DNA of 42,393 bases from Methylobacterium adhaesivum (GCF_022179065.1 NZ_BPQD01000048.1:1-42393), one strand, 5' to 3'. Positions 32,449 to 40,556 are shown, counted from the stretch's first letter. Numbers and translations are program-made. The notes: generated by a model not told the origin, from the sequence alone.

Positions 32449-34608
32449 ATGATAACCGATCGTATTCCCATCACAGTTCCGCTAGCCGCGCCGGTGGCCG
32501 AGGCACGACCCCATGCCTTCACGGTCCATGATCGGACGATCGGCGACGATTATGCTTGGTTGAAAGCGGAGAACTGGCGCGCCGTCCTCAAGGACCCGGC
32601 CGCCCTGCCGGAGGAGATCGGCACGTATCTGCGGGCCGAGAACGCCTATGCCGAGGCCGCCCTGGAACCCGTGGCGGCCCTGCGGAAGACCCTCGTGGCC
32701 GAGATGCGCGGGCGCATCCGCGAGGACGACAGCAGCGTGCCCGAGCCCGACGGGCCGTTCGCCTACTACACCCGCCACCGCGACGGCGGGCAGCATCCCC
32801 TCGTCTGCCGGCGTCCGCGCACCGTGGTGGTGATTCCCGGCCAGGGGGCCGAGACCGCCGCCGATGGCGGCCCCGAGGAGGGCGAGGTGATCCTCCTCGA
32901 CGGCGACCGGGAGGGGGCGGGTCTCGCCTTCTTCGAGATCGCGGCGGCGGTGCATTCCGACGATCACGCTCGGCTCGCCTGGAGCGCCGACACCAACGGC
33001 TCGGAACTCCACACCATCCGGGTGCGCGACCTCGCCACCGGCCTCGACGGCCCGGACCGCATCGAGGCGACCACGGGCGAGGTGGTGTGGACGAAGGACG
33101 GCCGCGCCTTCCACTACGTGGCGCTGGACGAGAACCACCGCCCGGCGCGGGTCATGCTCCACCGCATCGGCACCGAACAGGCCGAGGACCGGCTGATCTA
33201 CGAGGAGCCCGATTCCGGCTTCTTCGTCCACATCGACACGACCCAGTCGCGCGACTACCTCACGGTCACGGCGAGCGACCACGAGACGTCGGAGGTCCAC
33301 CTCGTCGACCGGGCCGAGGTCGACGCGCCCCTGCGGGTGGTGCAGCCGCGCACCCCGCAGCTCATTTATTCCGTCGAGAACTGGGGGCCGCACCTCTTCA
33401 TCCTCACCAACGCGGGTGGGGCGGTGGACTTCAAGATCGCCACGGCGCGGATCGAGGCCCCCGGCCTCGATCACTGGACCGACGTGGTCCCGCACCGGGC
33501 CGGCGTGATGATCCGCCACCAGCACGTCATCGCCGAGCACATCGTGCGCCTCGAGATCGAGAACGCCCGACCCCGTATTGTCGTGCGCGACATGATGGGC
33601 TCCGAGCATGGGGTGGCGTTCGCCGAGGAAGCCTATTCCCTCGGGCTGCAGCCGGGCCACGAATTCGAGACGGCGGTGATCCGCTTCACCTACTCGTCGA
33701 TGACGACGCCGGCCGAGACCTACGACTACGATTGCGTCACCCGCTCGCGGCAACTGCGCAAGCGTCAGACGATTCCGAGCGGGCACAAGCCGGAGGACTA
33801 CGTCACCCGGCGCCTGTTCGCCACGGCGCCGGACGGCGAGACCGTGCCGATCTCGCTCCTGCACCGGCGCGACCTCGCGCTCGACGGAACCGCCCCCCTG
33901 CTCCTCTACGGCTACGGCTCCTACGGCACCCTGATGCCGGCGGCGTTCCGCACCAACCCCCTGTCGCTCGTCGATCGCGGCTTCGTCTACGCCATCGCGC
34001 ACGTGCGCGGCGGGACCGAGAAGGGCTGGAACTGGTACCTCGACGGCAAGCGCGAGAAGAAGCCCAACACGTTCTCGGACTTCGTGGCCTGCGGGCGGGC
34101 GCTCATCGAAGCCGGGTACACGGCGCAGGGCCGCATCGTCGCCCATGGCGGCTCGGCGGGCGGCATGCTCATGGGGGCGGTGGCCAACCTCGCGCCGGAG
34201 CTGTTCGCGGGCATCGTCGCCGACGTGCCGTTCGTCGACGTGCTCAACACCATGCTGGACGGCGACCTGCCGCTGACCCCGCCGGAATGGCCCGAATGGG
34301 GCAACCCGGCCGAGAGCCTCGCGGCCTTCGAGACCATCCTGTCCTACTCGCCCTACGACAACGTGGCGGCCAAAGCCTATCCGGCGATCCTGGCGCTCGG
34401 CGGCCTCACCGACCCGCGCGTGACCTACTGGGAGCCGGCGAAATGGGTCGCGCGCCTGCGCGCAACCATGACGGGGGGTGGCCCGGTGCTCCTGCGCATC
34501 AACATGGAGGCGGGCCACGGGGGCGCCGCCGGCCGCTTCGACCGCCTGGAGGAAGTCGCCCTCATCTCCGCCTTCGCGCTGCTGGCCGTGGGCCGGGCGG
34601 AGGCGTAG
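32449..34608 (+). CDS. ptrB: Oligopeptidase B (prolyl oligopeptidase family S9A)
   Basis: A 719-residue cytosolic serine peptidase that cuts short peptides after basic residues. The N-terminal half is the seven-bladed beta-propeller (for example HDRTIGDDYAWLKAENW and the SSMTTPAETYDYD transition). The C-terminal hydrolase has Ser569 (GGSAGGMLMG), Asp655 (GLTDPRV) and His690 (EAGHGG), whose spacing closely matches the E. coli PtrB triad. An ALAHVRGG-like strand (AIAHVRGGTEKGWNWY) is also typical. The ATG at 32449 follows GAGGA by ten bases; longer upstream frames have no such site. No signal peptide is visible. Confidence 0.92.
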   Translation: MITDRIPITVPLAAPVAEARPHAFTVHDRTIGDDYAWLKAENWRAVLKDPAALPEEIGTYLRAENAYAEAALEPVAALRKTLVAEMRGRIREDDSSVPEPDGPFAYYTRHRDGGQHPLVCRRPRTVVVIPGQGAETAADGGPEEGEVILLDGDREGAGLAFFEIAAAVHSDDHARLAWSADTNGSELHTIRVRDLATGLDGPDRIEATTGEVVWTKDGRAFHYVALDENHRPARVMLHRIGTEQAEDRLIYEEPDSGFFVHIDTTQSRDYLTVTASDHETSEVHLVDRAEVDAPLRVVQPRTPQLIYSVENWGPHLFILTNAGGAVDFKIATARIEAPGLDHWTDVVPHRAGVMIRHQHVIAEHIVRLEIENARPRIVVRDMMGSEHGVAFAEEAYSLGLQPGHEFETAVIRFTYSSMTTPAETYDYDCVTRSRQLRKRQTIPSGHKPEDYVTRRLFATAPDGETVPISLLHRRDLALDGTAPLLLYGYGSYGTLMPAAFRTNPLSLVDRGFVYAIAHVRGGTEKGWNWYLDGKREKKPNTFSDFVACGRALIEAGYTAQGRIVAHGGSAGGMLMGAVANLAPELFAGIVADVPFVDVLNTMLDGDLPLTPPEWPEWGNPAESLAAFETILSYSPYDNVAAKAYPAILALGGLTDPRVTYWEPAKWVARLRATMTGGGPVLLRINMEAGHGGAAGRFDRLEEVALISAFALLAVGRAEA

Positions 34609-34710
34609 GGGCCGGGCGACCCCCGTCCCTAAAAGGAAGGGAGTCGCAGATCTGAGGTGCGGTCGGCGCGTGCTGCCGACGCGCCTTGCCGACGAGGCGG
34701 CGGCTCTGGT

Positions 34711-34748
34711 GCGCATCTCCTCGCCCCGCCTGCGGGGAGAGGAGATGC
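34711..34748. repeat. Imperfect 18-bp inverted repeat
   Basis: CGCATCTCCTCGCCCCGC is followed after CT by its complement with one mismatch. It shares the CCCCGC/GCGGGG core with the elements at 34878-34903 and 36994-37020 and lies in the 385-base gap between ptrB and the convergent GH10 gene. Confidence 0.75.
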
Positions 34749-34837
34749 GTCTCCCCCTCGTCGAGGCGGCAGCCGAGGGTGAGGGGGCGCGCCCGGAGGA
34801 GCCTCGTCCGACGAAGCCCCCTCACCGTCGCTGCGGC

Positions 34838-34905
34838 TGCGCCTTCGCTCGCCGCAGGCACGACGGGGTGCCTGCGGCCCTCTCCCCGCAAGCGGGGAGA
34901 GGGGG
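34838..34905. repeat. Two-hairpin intergenic element, copy A
   Basis: Two hairpins side by side: a ten-bp stem CCGCAGGCAC (34852-34861 with 34868-34877, loop GACGGG) and a perfect 12-bp stem (34878-34889 with 34892-34903, AA at the centre). The unit recurs in inverse orientation at 36992-37060 with about 90% identity by eye. In that copy the first stem reads CCGAAGGCAC/GTGCCTTCGG, so both arms changed together. Confidence 0.8.
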
Positions 34906-34993
34906 CTCACGGCCGGAGCCGGATTCATCGACGGCACGCCCATCGAAGACGTGACGGCGCGGAAGCGCGCTTCACCTCGACGGCTTCTGCGGA

Positions 34994-36094
34994 TCACCGC
35001 AAAAGCGCGTCCGCCATGGCGTGGTACGCCGGTTTGGGCGCGTAGTCGCGGTCGAAGGGGAGCGGGCGGGGCTTGCGGATCGTGTGGTAGTCGGGCTCGG
35101 CGACGCCGTTGAGCCAGGATTGGGCATCGGACAATTGCCAGGTCTGGATCACCGTCACGGCGGGTTCGGCCAGTGCCGCCGCCATGATCTCGGCGTAGCG
35201 CGCCGCCACCTGCGCGTCGCGCCGGGTGTCGTTGCCCTGCATCCGGAGATCGTTGACGTCGAGTTCGGTGACGTAGACCTCGAGCTTTCGCGCCGCGAGG
35301 TCGCGCACGAGTTTGGAGAAGATCGCCCGGTCGAACACGAAGTCCGGAAACCAGTGGCATTCGAGGCCCACCGCGTCGAGGCGGATTCCGGCGTGCTGGA
35401 GATCGTCGACGAGGCGCAACAGGGCCGTCCGGTAGATCTCCGTCGGCCCGAAGGCGACCTTCCATTCCGGGCTCGCCTCGTTGAGGACGAGGCGCACGTT
35501 CGGGTCGGCCCGGTGGGCGGCAACGAAGGCGCGGCGGATGTAGTCGGGGCCGAGCGCCCGGAACCACGGCCCGCCGCGCAAAGACCCCGGATTGCCGTCG
35601 TCCGGCCACAGGGGTTCGTTGACGACGTCCCAGGAATGCAGGCGCCCGGCATAGCGGCCCACCGTCTCGGCGATGTGGCGGTCGAGCCAGTAGGCGGCCT
35701 CCTTGGGGCTGAGCTTGTCCACCCAGTCCGGCTGGTAGGCGTTCCAGGCCAGGGTGTGTCCGCGCACGGCGAGCCCGGCCTGCGCCGCGAACGCCACCAG
35801 AGCGTCGCCGTCCGTATAGTCGGCGACGGTCGGTTGCGGACGGATCGAGCCGAACTTCAGGGCGACGTCCGTGGTGACGATGCGGGTCTGGTGCCGGTAG
35901 AGTTCGGCGAGCCGTGCATCGGTGAGCACCGTCCTGTCGATGGAGGCGCCGTACGTGACCCCGCGTGCCGCCGCCAGGGCGCCGAGGGAGGGCACGGAGC
36001 GGATCGGGTCGGCGGCCCCGGCCGGGCCGGCGGCGGTGCCGGCGGCGAGCACCGCCCCTCCGAGGACGAGGTCCCTGCGCGAGATCCGGTCCAT
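34994..36094 (-). CDS. Secreted GH10 glycoside hydrolase (endo-1,4-beta-xylanase-like)
   Basis: A 366-residue enzyme with a Tat-type signal (ISRRDLVLGGAVLAAG, cleavage after about residue 29) and one GH10 TIM barrel. The acid/base Glu160 is in WDVVNEP and the nucleophile Glu277 in VYVTELDVND. The strand-3 motif RGHTLAWNAYQPDWV carries Asn118 where the family usually has His (GHTLVWH). Canonical GH10 enzymes cut beta-1,4-xylan with retention. The start ATG at 36094 overlaps the dprE2-like stop as TGATG, so translation is coupled to the arabinose cassette. A role on the cell's own glycan rather than plant xylan is therefore possible, though inferred only from position. Confidence 0.88.
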   Translation of the reverse strand: MDRISRRDLVLGGAVLAAGTAAGPAGAADPIRSVPSLGALAAARGVTYGASIDRTVLTDARLAELYRHQTRIVTTDVALKFGSIRPQPTVADYTDGDALVAFAAQAGLAVRGHTLAWNAYQPDWVDKLSPKEAAYWLDRHIAETVGRYAGRLHSWDVVNEPLWPDDGNPGSLRGGPWFRALGPDYIRRAFVAAHRADPNVRLVLNEASPEWKVAFGPTEIYRTALLRLVDDLQHAGIRLDAVGLECHWFPDFVFDRAIFSKLVRDLAARKLEVYVTELDVNDLRMQGNDTRRDAQVAARYAEIMAAALAEPAVTVIQTWQLSDAQSWLNGVAEPDYHTIRKPRPLPFDRDYAPKPAYHAMADALLR

Positions 36095-36852
36095 CACAGT
36101 TTCATGCGCTTGAACACGCCCTCGGGGATGGTGCGGATCACCAGCATGACCAGGGCCCAGACCGGCCGGACATAGACCATGTCGCGCCGGGCGACCTCAG
36201 CGCCACGGAAGATCGCGGCGCCGACCTCGACGGCCTCGGCCGTCAGGGGTTTCGGCAGGGGCATGCCCGCCGTCATCCGGGTGCGGACGAAGCCGGGCTT
36301 CACCGTCAGGACATGGACGCCCTTGGGGGCGAGACGGTTGCGCAGGCCGGACAGGAACGCGGTGAAGCCGGCCTTGGCCGCGCCGTAGACGTAGTTCGAG
36401 GCCCGGCCCCGCTCGCCCGCCACCGACGAGACCCCCACGAGGGTGCCGCTCCCCCGCGCGGCGAACCGCTCGGCGAGCAGGCCGAGCAGCAGGGACGGCC
36501 CCTCGAAGTTCGTGCGCATCACCAACGCCGCCTCGGCCGGATCGGCCTCGGACCGCGCCTGGTCGCCGAGGAGCCCGACGACGCTCACCACCGTGTCGGG
36601 CAGGCGCGGCAAGCCGTCGACGAAGGCGGGAAAGGCGGCGGTGTCGGTGATGTCGAGGGCGCGCACCGGCACGGCGTGTCCGGTGCGGGCCGTGAGGTCG
36701 GCGGCGTTGCGGGCCATCCCCGCCCCGTCGCGGGCGGCGAGAACCACGTCCCATCCGGCCTGGGCGTAGGCCAGCGCCGTGGCGTGCCCGATGTCGGAGG
36801 TGGCGCCGACGAGGAGCATGAGCTTTCTCGGCACGGAAGCGGTCTGGGTCAT
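36094..36852 (-). CDS. DprE2-like short-chain dehydrogenase (2-keto-ribose reductase)
   Basis: A 252-residue short-chain dehydrogenase. The nucleotide motif GATSDIG is at 16-22, Ser142/Ser143 in GVSSVAG, and the catalytic Tyr156 and Lys160 in YVYGAAK. The C-terminal segment has a hydrophobic patch (YVRPVWALVMLVIRTIPEGVFKRMKL, split by family convention) typical of DprE2, which works at the membrane on lipid-linked sugar. In mycobacteria DprE2 reduces decaprenyl-phosphoryl-2-keto-ribose with NADH to decaprenyl-phosphoryl-arabinose. The ATG at 36852 is preferred to a longer frame from 36993 with no conserved sequence. It is 490 bases after the DprE1-like gene and coupled to the GH10 gene downstream. 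Confidence 0.8.
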   Translation of the reverse strand: MTQTASVPRKLMLLVGATSDIGHATALAYAQAGWDVVLAARDGAGMARNAADLTARTGHAVPVRALDITDTAAFPAFVDGLPRLPDTVVSVVGLLGDQARSEADPAEAALVMRTNFEGPSLLLGLLAERFAARGSGTLVGVSSVAGERGRASNYVYGAAKAGFTAFLSGLRNRLAPKGVHVLTVKPGFVRTRMTAGMPLPKPLTAEAVEVGAAIFRGAEVARRDMVYVRPVWALVMLVIRTIPEGVFKRMKL

Positions 36853-36991
36853 GCGGCCTCGAAGGCGTTGGGGCGGAGCGCGGACGGAGTTTTCGGAGTG
36901 GACGCGCTGGGGTTCACGCGAAGTCTCCGTGCGGGCAGAGGAGTCATCGAAGTAATCGGGCGGCGGAATTCGAATCGGAACGCCCGCGCGC

Positions 36992-37060
36992 ATCCCCCTC
37001 GCCCCGCTTGCGGGGAGAGGACCGAAGGCACCCCGTCGTGCCTTCGGTGAGCGGAGGCTC
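36992..37060. repeat. Two-hairpin intergenic element, copy B (inverse orientation)
   Basis: The inverse copy of the element at 34838-34905: the CCCCGC/GCGGGG hairpin (36994-37020, one mismatch) and the hairpin 37022-37031 with 37038-37047, loop CCCGTC. The stem has A-T where copy A has C-G. It lies in the gap between the DprE1- and DprE2-like genes. Confidence 0.8.
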
Positions 37061-37148
37061 GCACCGTGCGTCCGCTGTGATCGCTCGGCCGGTCAGCACA
37101 AGGTTGCTTCGTGAAAGTCTCACCGGCCCGTGAAACGCACGGCGCACT

Positions 37149-37241
37149 CCCTCTCCTGAAAGGAGAGGGTTGGGGTGAGGTGTGTGACCTCTCCGGAGAC
37201 TCCGCACACCTCACCCTGTCCCTCTCCTTCCAGGAGAGGGG
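37149..37241. repeat. Compound inverted repeat built from two CTCTCCT palindromes
   Basis: The left arm (37149-37184) and right arm (37205-37241) are near-complementary over about 36 bases, each beginning with a CCCTCTCCT-N4-AGGAGAGGG palindrome and ending in GGGTGAGGTGTG or its complement. About 20 bases separate them. The arms could pair into one long hairpin in a transcript crossing this gap. Confidence 0.75.
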
Positions 37242-37342
37242 ACCCGCGCGACGTCTCGATCCAAGAGATTTCCCGGAAGCAAAAACCTTCGCCGCGTGGA
37301 CGGCCGGGGACGCATCGCCCCTCCCGAGATCCACGCCCACGC

Positions 37343-38683
37343 TCACAACCCCAACCGCCGCGACAGGGCAGAGGCGATCCTGCCCTCGCCGTCGAGCTCC
37401 CGCCGGAGCGCCCGGAACCGTGTCGCGGCGTCGCCGTAGCCGGCCTCGAAGGTGTCGCGGCTCTGGCGGGCGTCTTTGGCGAGGTAGAGGCGGCCCCCCG
37501 CCTCCCGCACGATGGCGTCGAGGCCGTCGAGGAGCGCGAGGTTGGCGGGGCTCGCCGGGAAATCCAGGGTGAGGGTGTAGCCCTCGATCGGGAACGACAG
37601 CAGCCCGCCCCCGCCGCCGAGCAGCTTCAGCACGGCGAGGAAGGACGGAGCGGCGTGCGAGACCCGATCGAGGATCGCGCCCAGGGCCGCGCGGCTGCGG
37701 GCTTTCGGGATCACGCATTGGTGCTGGAGGAACCCGCGCCCGCCGTAGATGCGGTTCCAGTCGCGGATGCCGTCGAGGGGGAAGAAATAGGGCGCCCAGC
37801 CGACGATCCCGTCGCGGCCCGCACCCGCGCGGCCGCGCCCGTAATACAGGGCGTTGAAGGCGCCGACGCTCAGCCGGTTGAGGGTCAGAGCCGGCAGGTC
37901 GAAGGGCACCGCCAGCGCCCCGCGCGCGGTCGGGGGATGCAGGGGCGCGCCGGGGTGCAGCGCCGCGAGGTCGGCCCGGGTGGCGTGCTCGCCGCGATAG
38001 ACCAGGGCGCGGCCCCGGGCGGCGCCGCGCGCGAGACAGTCGATCCAGGCGACGGCGTAGGTGGCGCCGTGGGCCGCCTCCAGGGCCGCCATGGCGGCGT
38101 CGAGGTCGGCGGCCGCGACGGTGCTCTGGCGGATCCAGCCCGTCTCGACCCGGCGCAGGGCGAGGGTCGCCCGCAGGATCGTGCCCGTCAGCCCCATGCC
38201 TCCGACGGTGGCGGCGAAGAGGTCCGACTCCGGCCCGCAGGTCCGCACCGTGCCGTCGGGGAGCGCCAGGGTGAGGTCGCGCAGATGCGCGCCGAAGCCC
38301 CCGGCGCCGTGGTGGTTCTTGCCGTGCACGTCCGCCGCGATGGCGCCGCCGACGGTGACGAAGCGGGTGCCCGGCACCACGGGCGGGAAGAACCCGCGGG
38401 GCAGGAATGCGTCGATGATGTCGGCCAAGAGCACCCCGGCCTCGACGGCGAGGTGGCCCGTCTCCGGATCGAAGGCGATCATCCGGTCGAGGCCGCGCAG
38501 GGCCAGGGTGGTGTCGGCCCCGATGGCCGCGTCGCCATAGGCCCGGCCGTTGCCGCGCGCGATGAGCCCGGTCCCACTCCGGTGCAGGGGCGAGACGGCC
38601 GCCGCCTCGCGCACGGGAAGGAGGCGCGTCGCCTGCCGGGGGTAGCGGCCCCAGCCCGAGACCTCCTGCGTCGCCCCGCTCAC
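37343..38683 (-). CDS. DprE1-like FAD-dependent oxidase (polyprenyl-phosphoryl-ribose 2-epimerase subunit)
   Basis: A 446-residue flavoprotein of the vanillyl-alcohol-oxidase fold. The FAD part shows ARGNGRAYGDAA (42-53) and TVGGAIAADVHGKNHHGAGG (110-129), the latter almost diagnostic of DprE1. Lys403 in YLAKDAR corresponds to mycobacterial Lys418. Thr372 in GYTLTLDFP falls exactly where Cys387 is expected, since the spacing of 31 residues to the lysine is the same. DprE1 oxidises C2 of polyprenyl-phosphoryl-ribose, DprE2 then reduces it, giving the arabino epimer. The GTG start at 38683 overlaps the GtrA-like stop (GTGA). No signal peptide is present, although the mycobacterial enzyme acts in the periplasm. 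Confidence 0.88.
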   Translation of the reverse strand: MSGATQEVSGWGRYPRQATRLLPVREAAAVSPLHRSGTGLIARGNGRAYGDAAIGADTTLALRGLDRMIAFDPETGHLAVEAGVLLADIIDAFLPRGFFPPVVPGTRFVTVGGAIAADVHGKNHHGAGGFGAHLRDLTLALPDGTVRTCGPESDLFAATVGGMGLTGTILRATLALRRVETGWIRQSTVAAADLDAAMAALEAAHGATYAVAWIDCLARGAARGRALVYRGEHATRADLAALHPGAPLHPPTARGALAVPFDLPALTLNRLSVGAFNALYYGRGRAGAGRDGIVGWAPYFFPLDGIRDWNRIYGGRGFLQHQCVIPKARSRAALGAILDRVSHAAPSFLAVLKLLGGGGGLLSFPIEGYTLTLDFPASPANLALLDGLDAIVREAGGRLYLAKDARQSRDTFEAGYGDAATRFRALRRELDGEGRIASALSRRLGL

Positions 38684-39111
38684 GGCGCGGACCCGGTGAA
38701 CACGAAGCGGCGGTCGAGGCCGTACTTCACCGCATACCCCACGCCGAGACCCAGGAGGGCGCCGGCATATTTCGCCGTGCTCGTCCCCCACAGGGCGAAG
38801 AACCCGAACTCGAACACCCAGAACACCAGGGTCGTCGCCACGCTGAACAGGCCGTAGAGCACGACCTTGCGGGCCTCTTCCGTCCGGGTCCGCGAGGCGT
38901 CGAAGAACACGAGATGCTTGTCGAGGAGGTACTTCACCACGAAGCCGACGCCCGTGCCCATCGCGATGGAGACGAGGAGGGGCGCCCACGGCACGAGCCG
39001 CACGGTGGCTTCCTGCGCGAGGAGGTTCGCCGCCGTGGCGAGCACGGCGAACCCGACATAGCGCAGGCCGAGGGCGAAGGGCGCGGGACGGGACATGGCG
39101 TGAACGCTCAT
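38680..39111 (-). CDS. GtrA-family membrane protein (candidate lipid-sugar flippase)
   Basis: A 143-residue protein with four hydrophobic segments, arranged as two pairs around LLDKHLVFFDASRTRTEEARK. The repeated pattern VGFVVKYLLDKHLVF and VGYAVKYGLDRRFVF is the GtrA family hallmark. GtrA proteins are proposed to flip polyprenyl-linked sugars. Rv3789, the neighbour of dprE1 in M. tuberculosis, belongs to this family. It overlaps both neighbours by four bases (ATGA at 39108-39111, GTGA at 38680-38683), so the three genes form a tightly coupled operon. A downstream in-frame ATG (MSRPAP) is five codons later. Confidence 0.87.
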   Translation of the reverse strand: MSVHAMSRPAPFALGLRYVGFAVLATAANLLAQEATVRLVPWAPLLVSIAMGTGVGFVVKYLLDKHLVFFDASRTRTEEARKVVLYGLFSVATTLVFWVFEFGFFALWGTSTAKYAGALLGLGVGYAVKYGLDRRFVFTGSAP

Positions 39112-40556
39112 ATGGCGGCCAGCACCAGGATGCCAACGGTGGCCGCCGTCACGAGGCTGACCCGGTCGCGCAGGGCGAACACGATGGGATCGTCGTGCAT
39201 CATCCGGCGATGGGCCATGAGCAGCGCCCGCGAGATCCAGTAGAGGATCACCGGGCCGACGCACCACAACAGCTTCGGGCGCGAATAGAGCTGCGTCACG
39301 GCGTCCGACGACAGGTAGAGGGCCAGCACCACCACGGCGTTGTAGCCCGCCGCCGCCGCCAGGGAGGCGACGATGGGGAGATCCGAGAGTTCGTAGTTGC
39401 GGTTGGTCGGGCTCGGCAGGCCCCGGTCGAGGCGGCTCGTGAGTTCGGTGTAGCGCTTGATCAGCGCCAGGGACATGAACATGAACAGCGAGAAGGCGAG
39501 TAGCCAATCCGACAGGACGGCGCCCACGGCGACACCGCCGCCCACGACCCGGATGGTGTAGAGGGCCGCCAGCGTCACCACGTCGACGAGCATCTTGCGC
39601 TTCAGGGAGAACGAATACGCGGTGGTGAGGGCGAAATACGCCAGGAGCACGCCGCAGAACGCCGCCGAGACGGCCAGACTCACGCCGAGGGCCGCGACGA
39701 ACAGGAGGGGGGCGGCGAGCATGGCCTCGACCAAGGGCACCCGCCCGTTCGCCAGCGGCCGGTTCCGCTTCGTCGGATGCGCCCGGTCGGCCTCGAGGTC
39801 GATGAGGTCGTTGATGAGGTAGACGCTCGACGCGCAGAGGGAGAACGCCACGAAGGCGAGGAACGCCGCGAGGAAGGCGGCCCCGTCGAAGCGGTGCGCC
39901 ATGAGGAGCGGCACGAACACCAGGGCGTTCTTCGCGTATTGATGCACCCGCAGGAGCTTGGCCCAGGCCCGGACCCGCGCGGCGAGGTCTTGCCCGGTCT
40001 CGGGCAGGAACACGGCCTCGGGCGCGAGGGCCACGAGGGCCCGGCGCGCGGCCGACGCGAGGCGCACGGCGACGGCCCGGTTCGCCTTCGCCCAGACGGG
40101 CAGGTCGTCGGCGTGATTGCCGATATAATCGAACCCGCCCGCCCCGAACGTCGCCACGAGGCGGTCCGCCTTGGCTGTCCCCGACAGGTTCACGGACGCG
40201 TCCGAGGCGAACCAGCCGTCGAACAGGCCGAGATGGCGAGCCACCTTCTCGACCAGCACGGCGTTGCTCGCCGAGGCGAGGTAGACCGGCCGGCCCTCGG
40301 CCCGCGCCGCGGCGATGACGTCGAGGACGGCCGCGTCGTAGGGAAGCTTCGCCACATCGAGGGCGGCGGTGCCGAGGTGATGCTTGATCGCCGCCTTGCC
40401 GCGCGGCACCGCCCGCGCCAGGGCCAACGCGGCCAGGGGCGAGCCGCCGATCTCGGCGAAGAAGCTCTCGATGAGTAGGTCGGAGCGGATCAGGGTTCCG
40501 TCGAGATCGACCACCAGGGGCAGCGCCGCTTCGACGGTGAGACGTTGAGCGCGCAT
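39108..40556 (-). CDS. HAD hydrolase-UbiA prenyltransferase fusion (candidate polyprenyl-phosphate phosphoribosyltransferase)
   Basis: A 482-residue two-domain protein. Residues 1-180 are a haloacid-dehalogenase phosphatase: motif I DLDGT (17-21), motif II LASAS (93-97), the motif III Lys near 129 and motif IV GNHADD (146-151). Residues 190-482 are a UbiA-type membrane domain with about eight helices, including the metal-diphosphate motif NDLIDLEAD (249-257) followed by HPTKRNRPLA, and a second loop IKRYTELTSRL. This UbiA branch includes mycobacterial Rv3806c, which makes decaprenyl-phosphoryl-5-phosphoribose from PRPP. The HAD half could remove the 5-phosphate. The ATG at 40556 leads almost at once into the HAD domain. 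The next gene overlaps by four bases. Confidence 0.85.
   Translation of the reverse strand: MRAQRLTVEAALPLVVDLDGTLIRSDLLIESFFAEIGGSPLAALALARAVPRGKAAIKHHLGTAALDVAKLPYDAAVLDVIAAARAEGRPVYLASASNAVLVEKVARHLGLFDGWFASDASVNLSGTAKADRLVATFGAGGFDYIGNHADDLPVWAKANRAVAVRLASAARRALVALAPEAVFLPETGQDLAARVRAWAKLLRVHQYAKNALVFVPLLMAHRFDGAAFLAAFLAFVAFSLCASSVYLINDLIDLEADRAHPTKRNRPLANGRVPLVEAMLAAPLLFVAALGVSLAVSAAFCGVLLAYFALTTAYSFSLKRKMLVDVVTLAALYTIRVVGGGVAVGAVLSDWLLAFSLFMFMSLALIKRYTELTSRLDRGLPSPTNRNYELSDLPIVASLAAAAGYNAVVVLALYLSSDAVTQLYSRPKLLWCVGPVILYWISRALLMAHRRMMHDDPIVFALRDRVSLVTAATVGILVLAAI

Noticed and set aside
36853-36993. N-terminal extension of the DprE2-like protein from an upstream start at 36993
   Set aside because: The extra 47 residues show no conserved pattern and the Rossmann motif sits at the normal distance from the ATG at 36852.
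39108-40556. Reading the UbiA domain as a ubiquinone-synthesis 4-hydroxybenzoate prenyltransferase
   Set aside because: The HAD fusion and the GtrA-DprE1-DprE2 neighbours fit a phosphoribosyltransferase on polyprenyl phosphate better; the ubiquinone enzyme has no such fusion.
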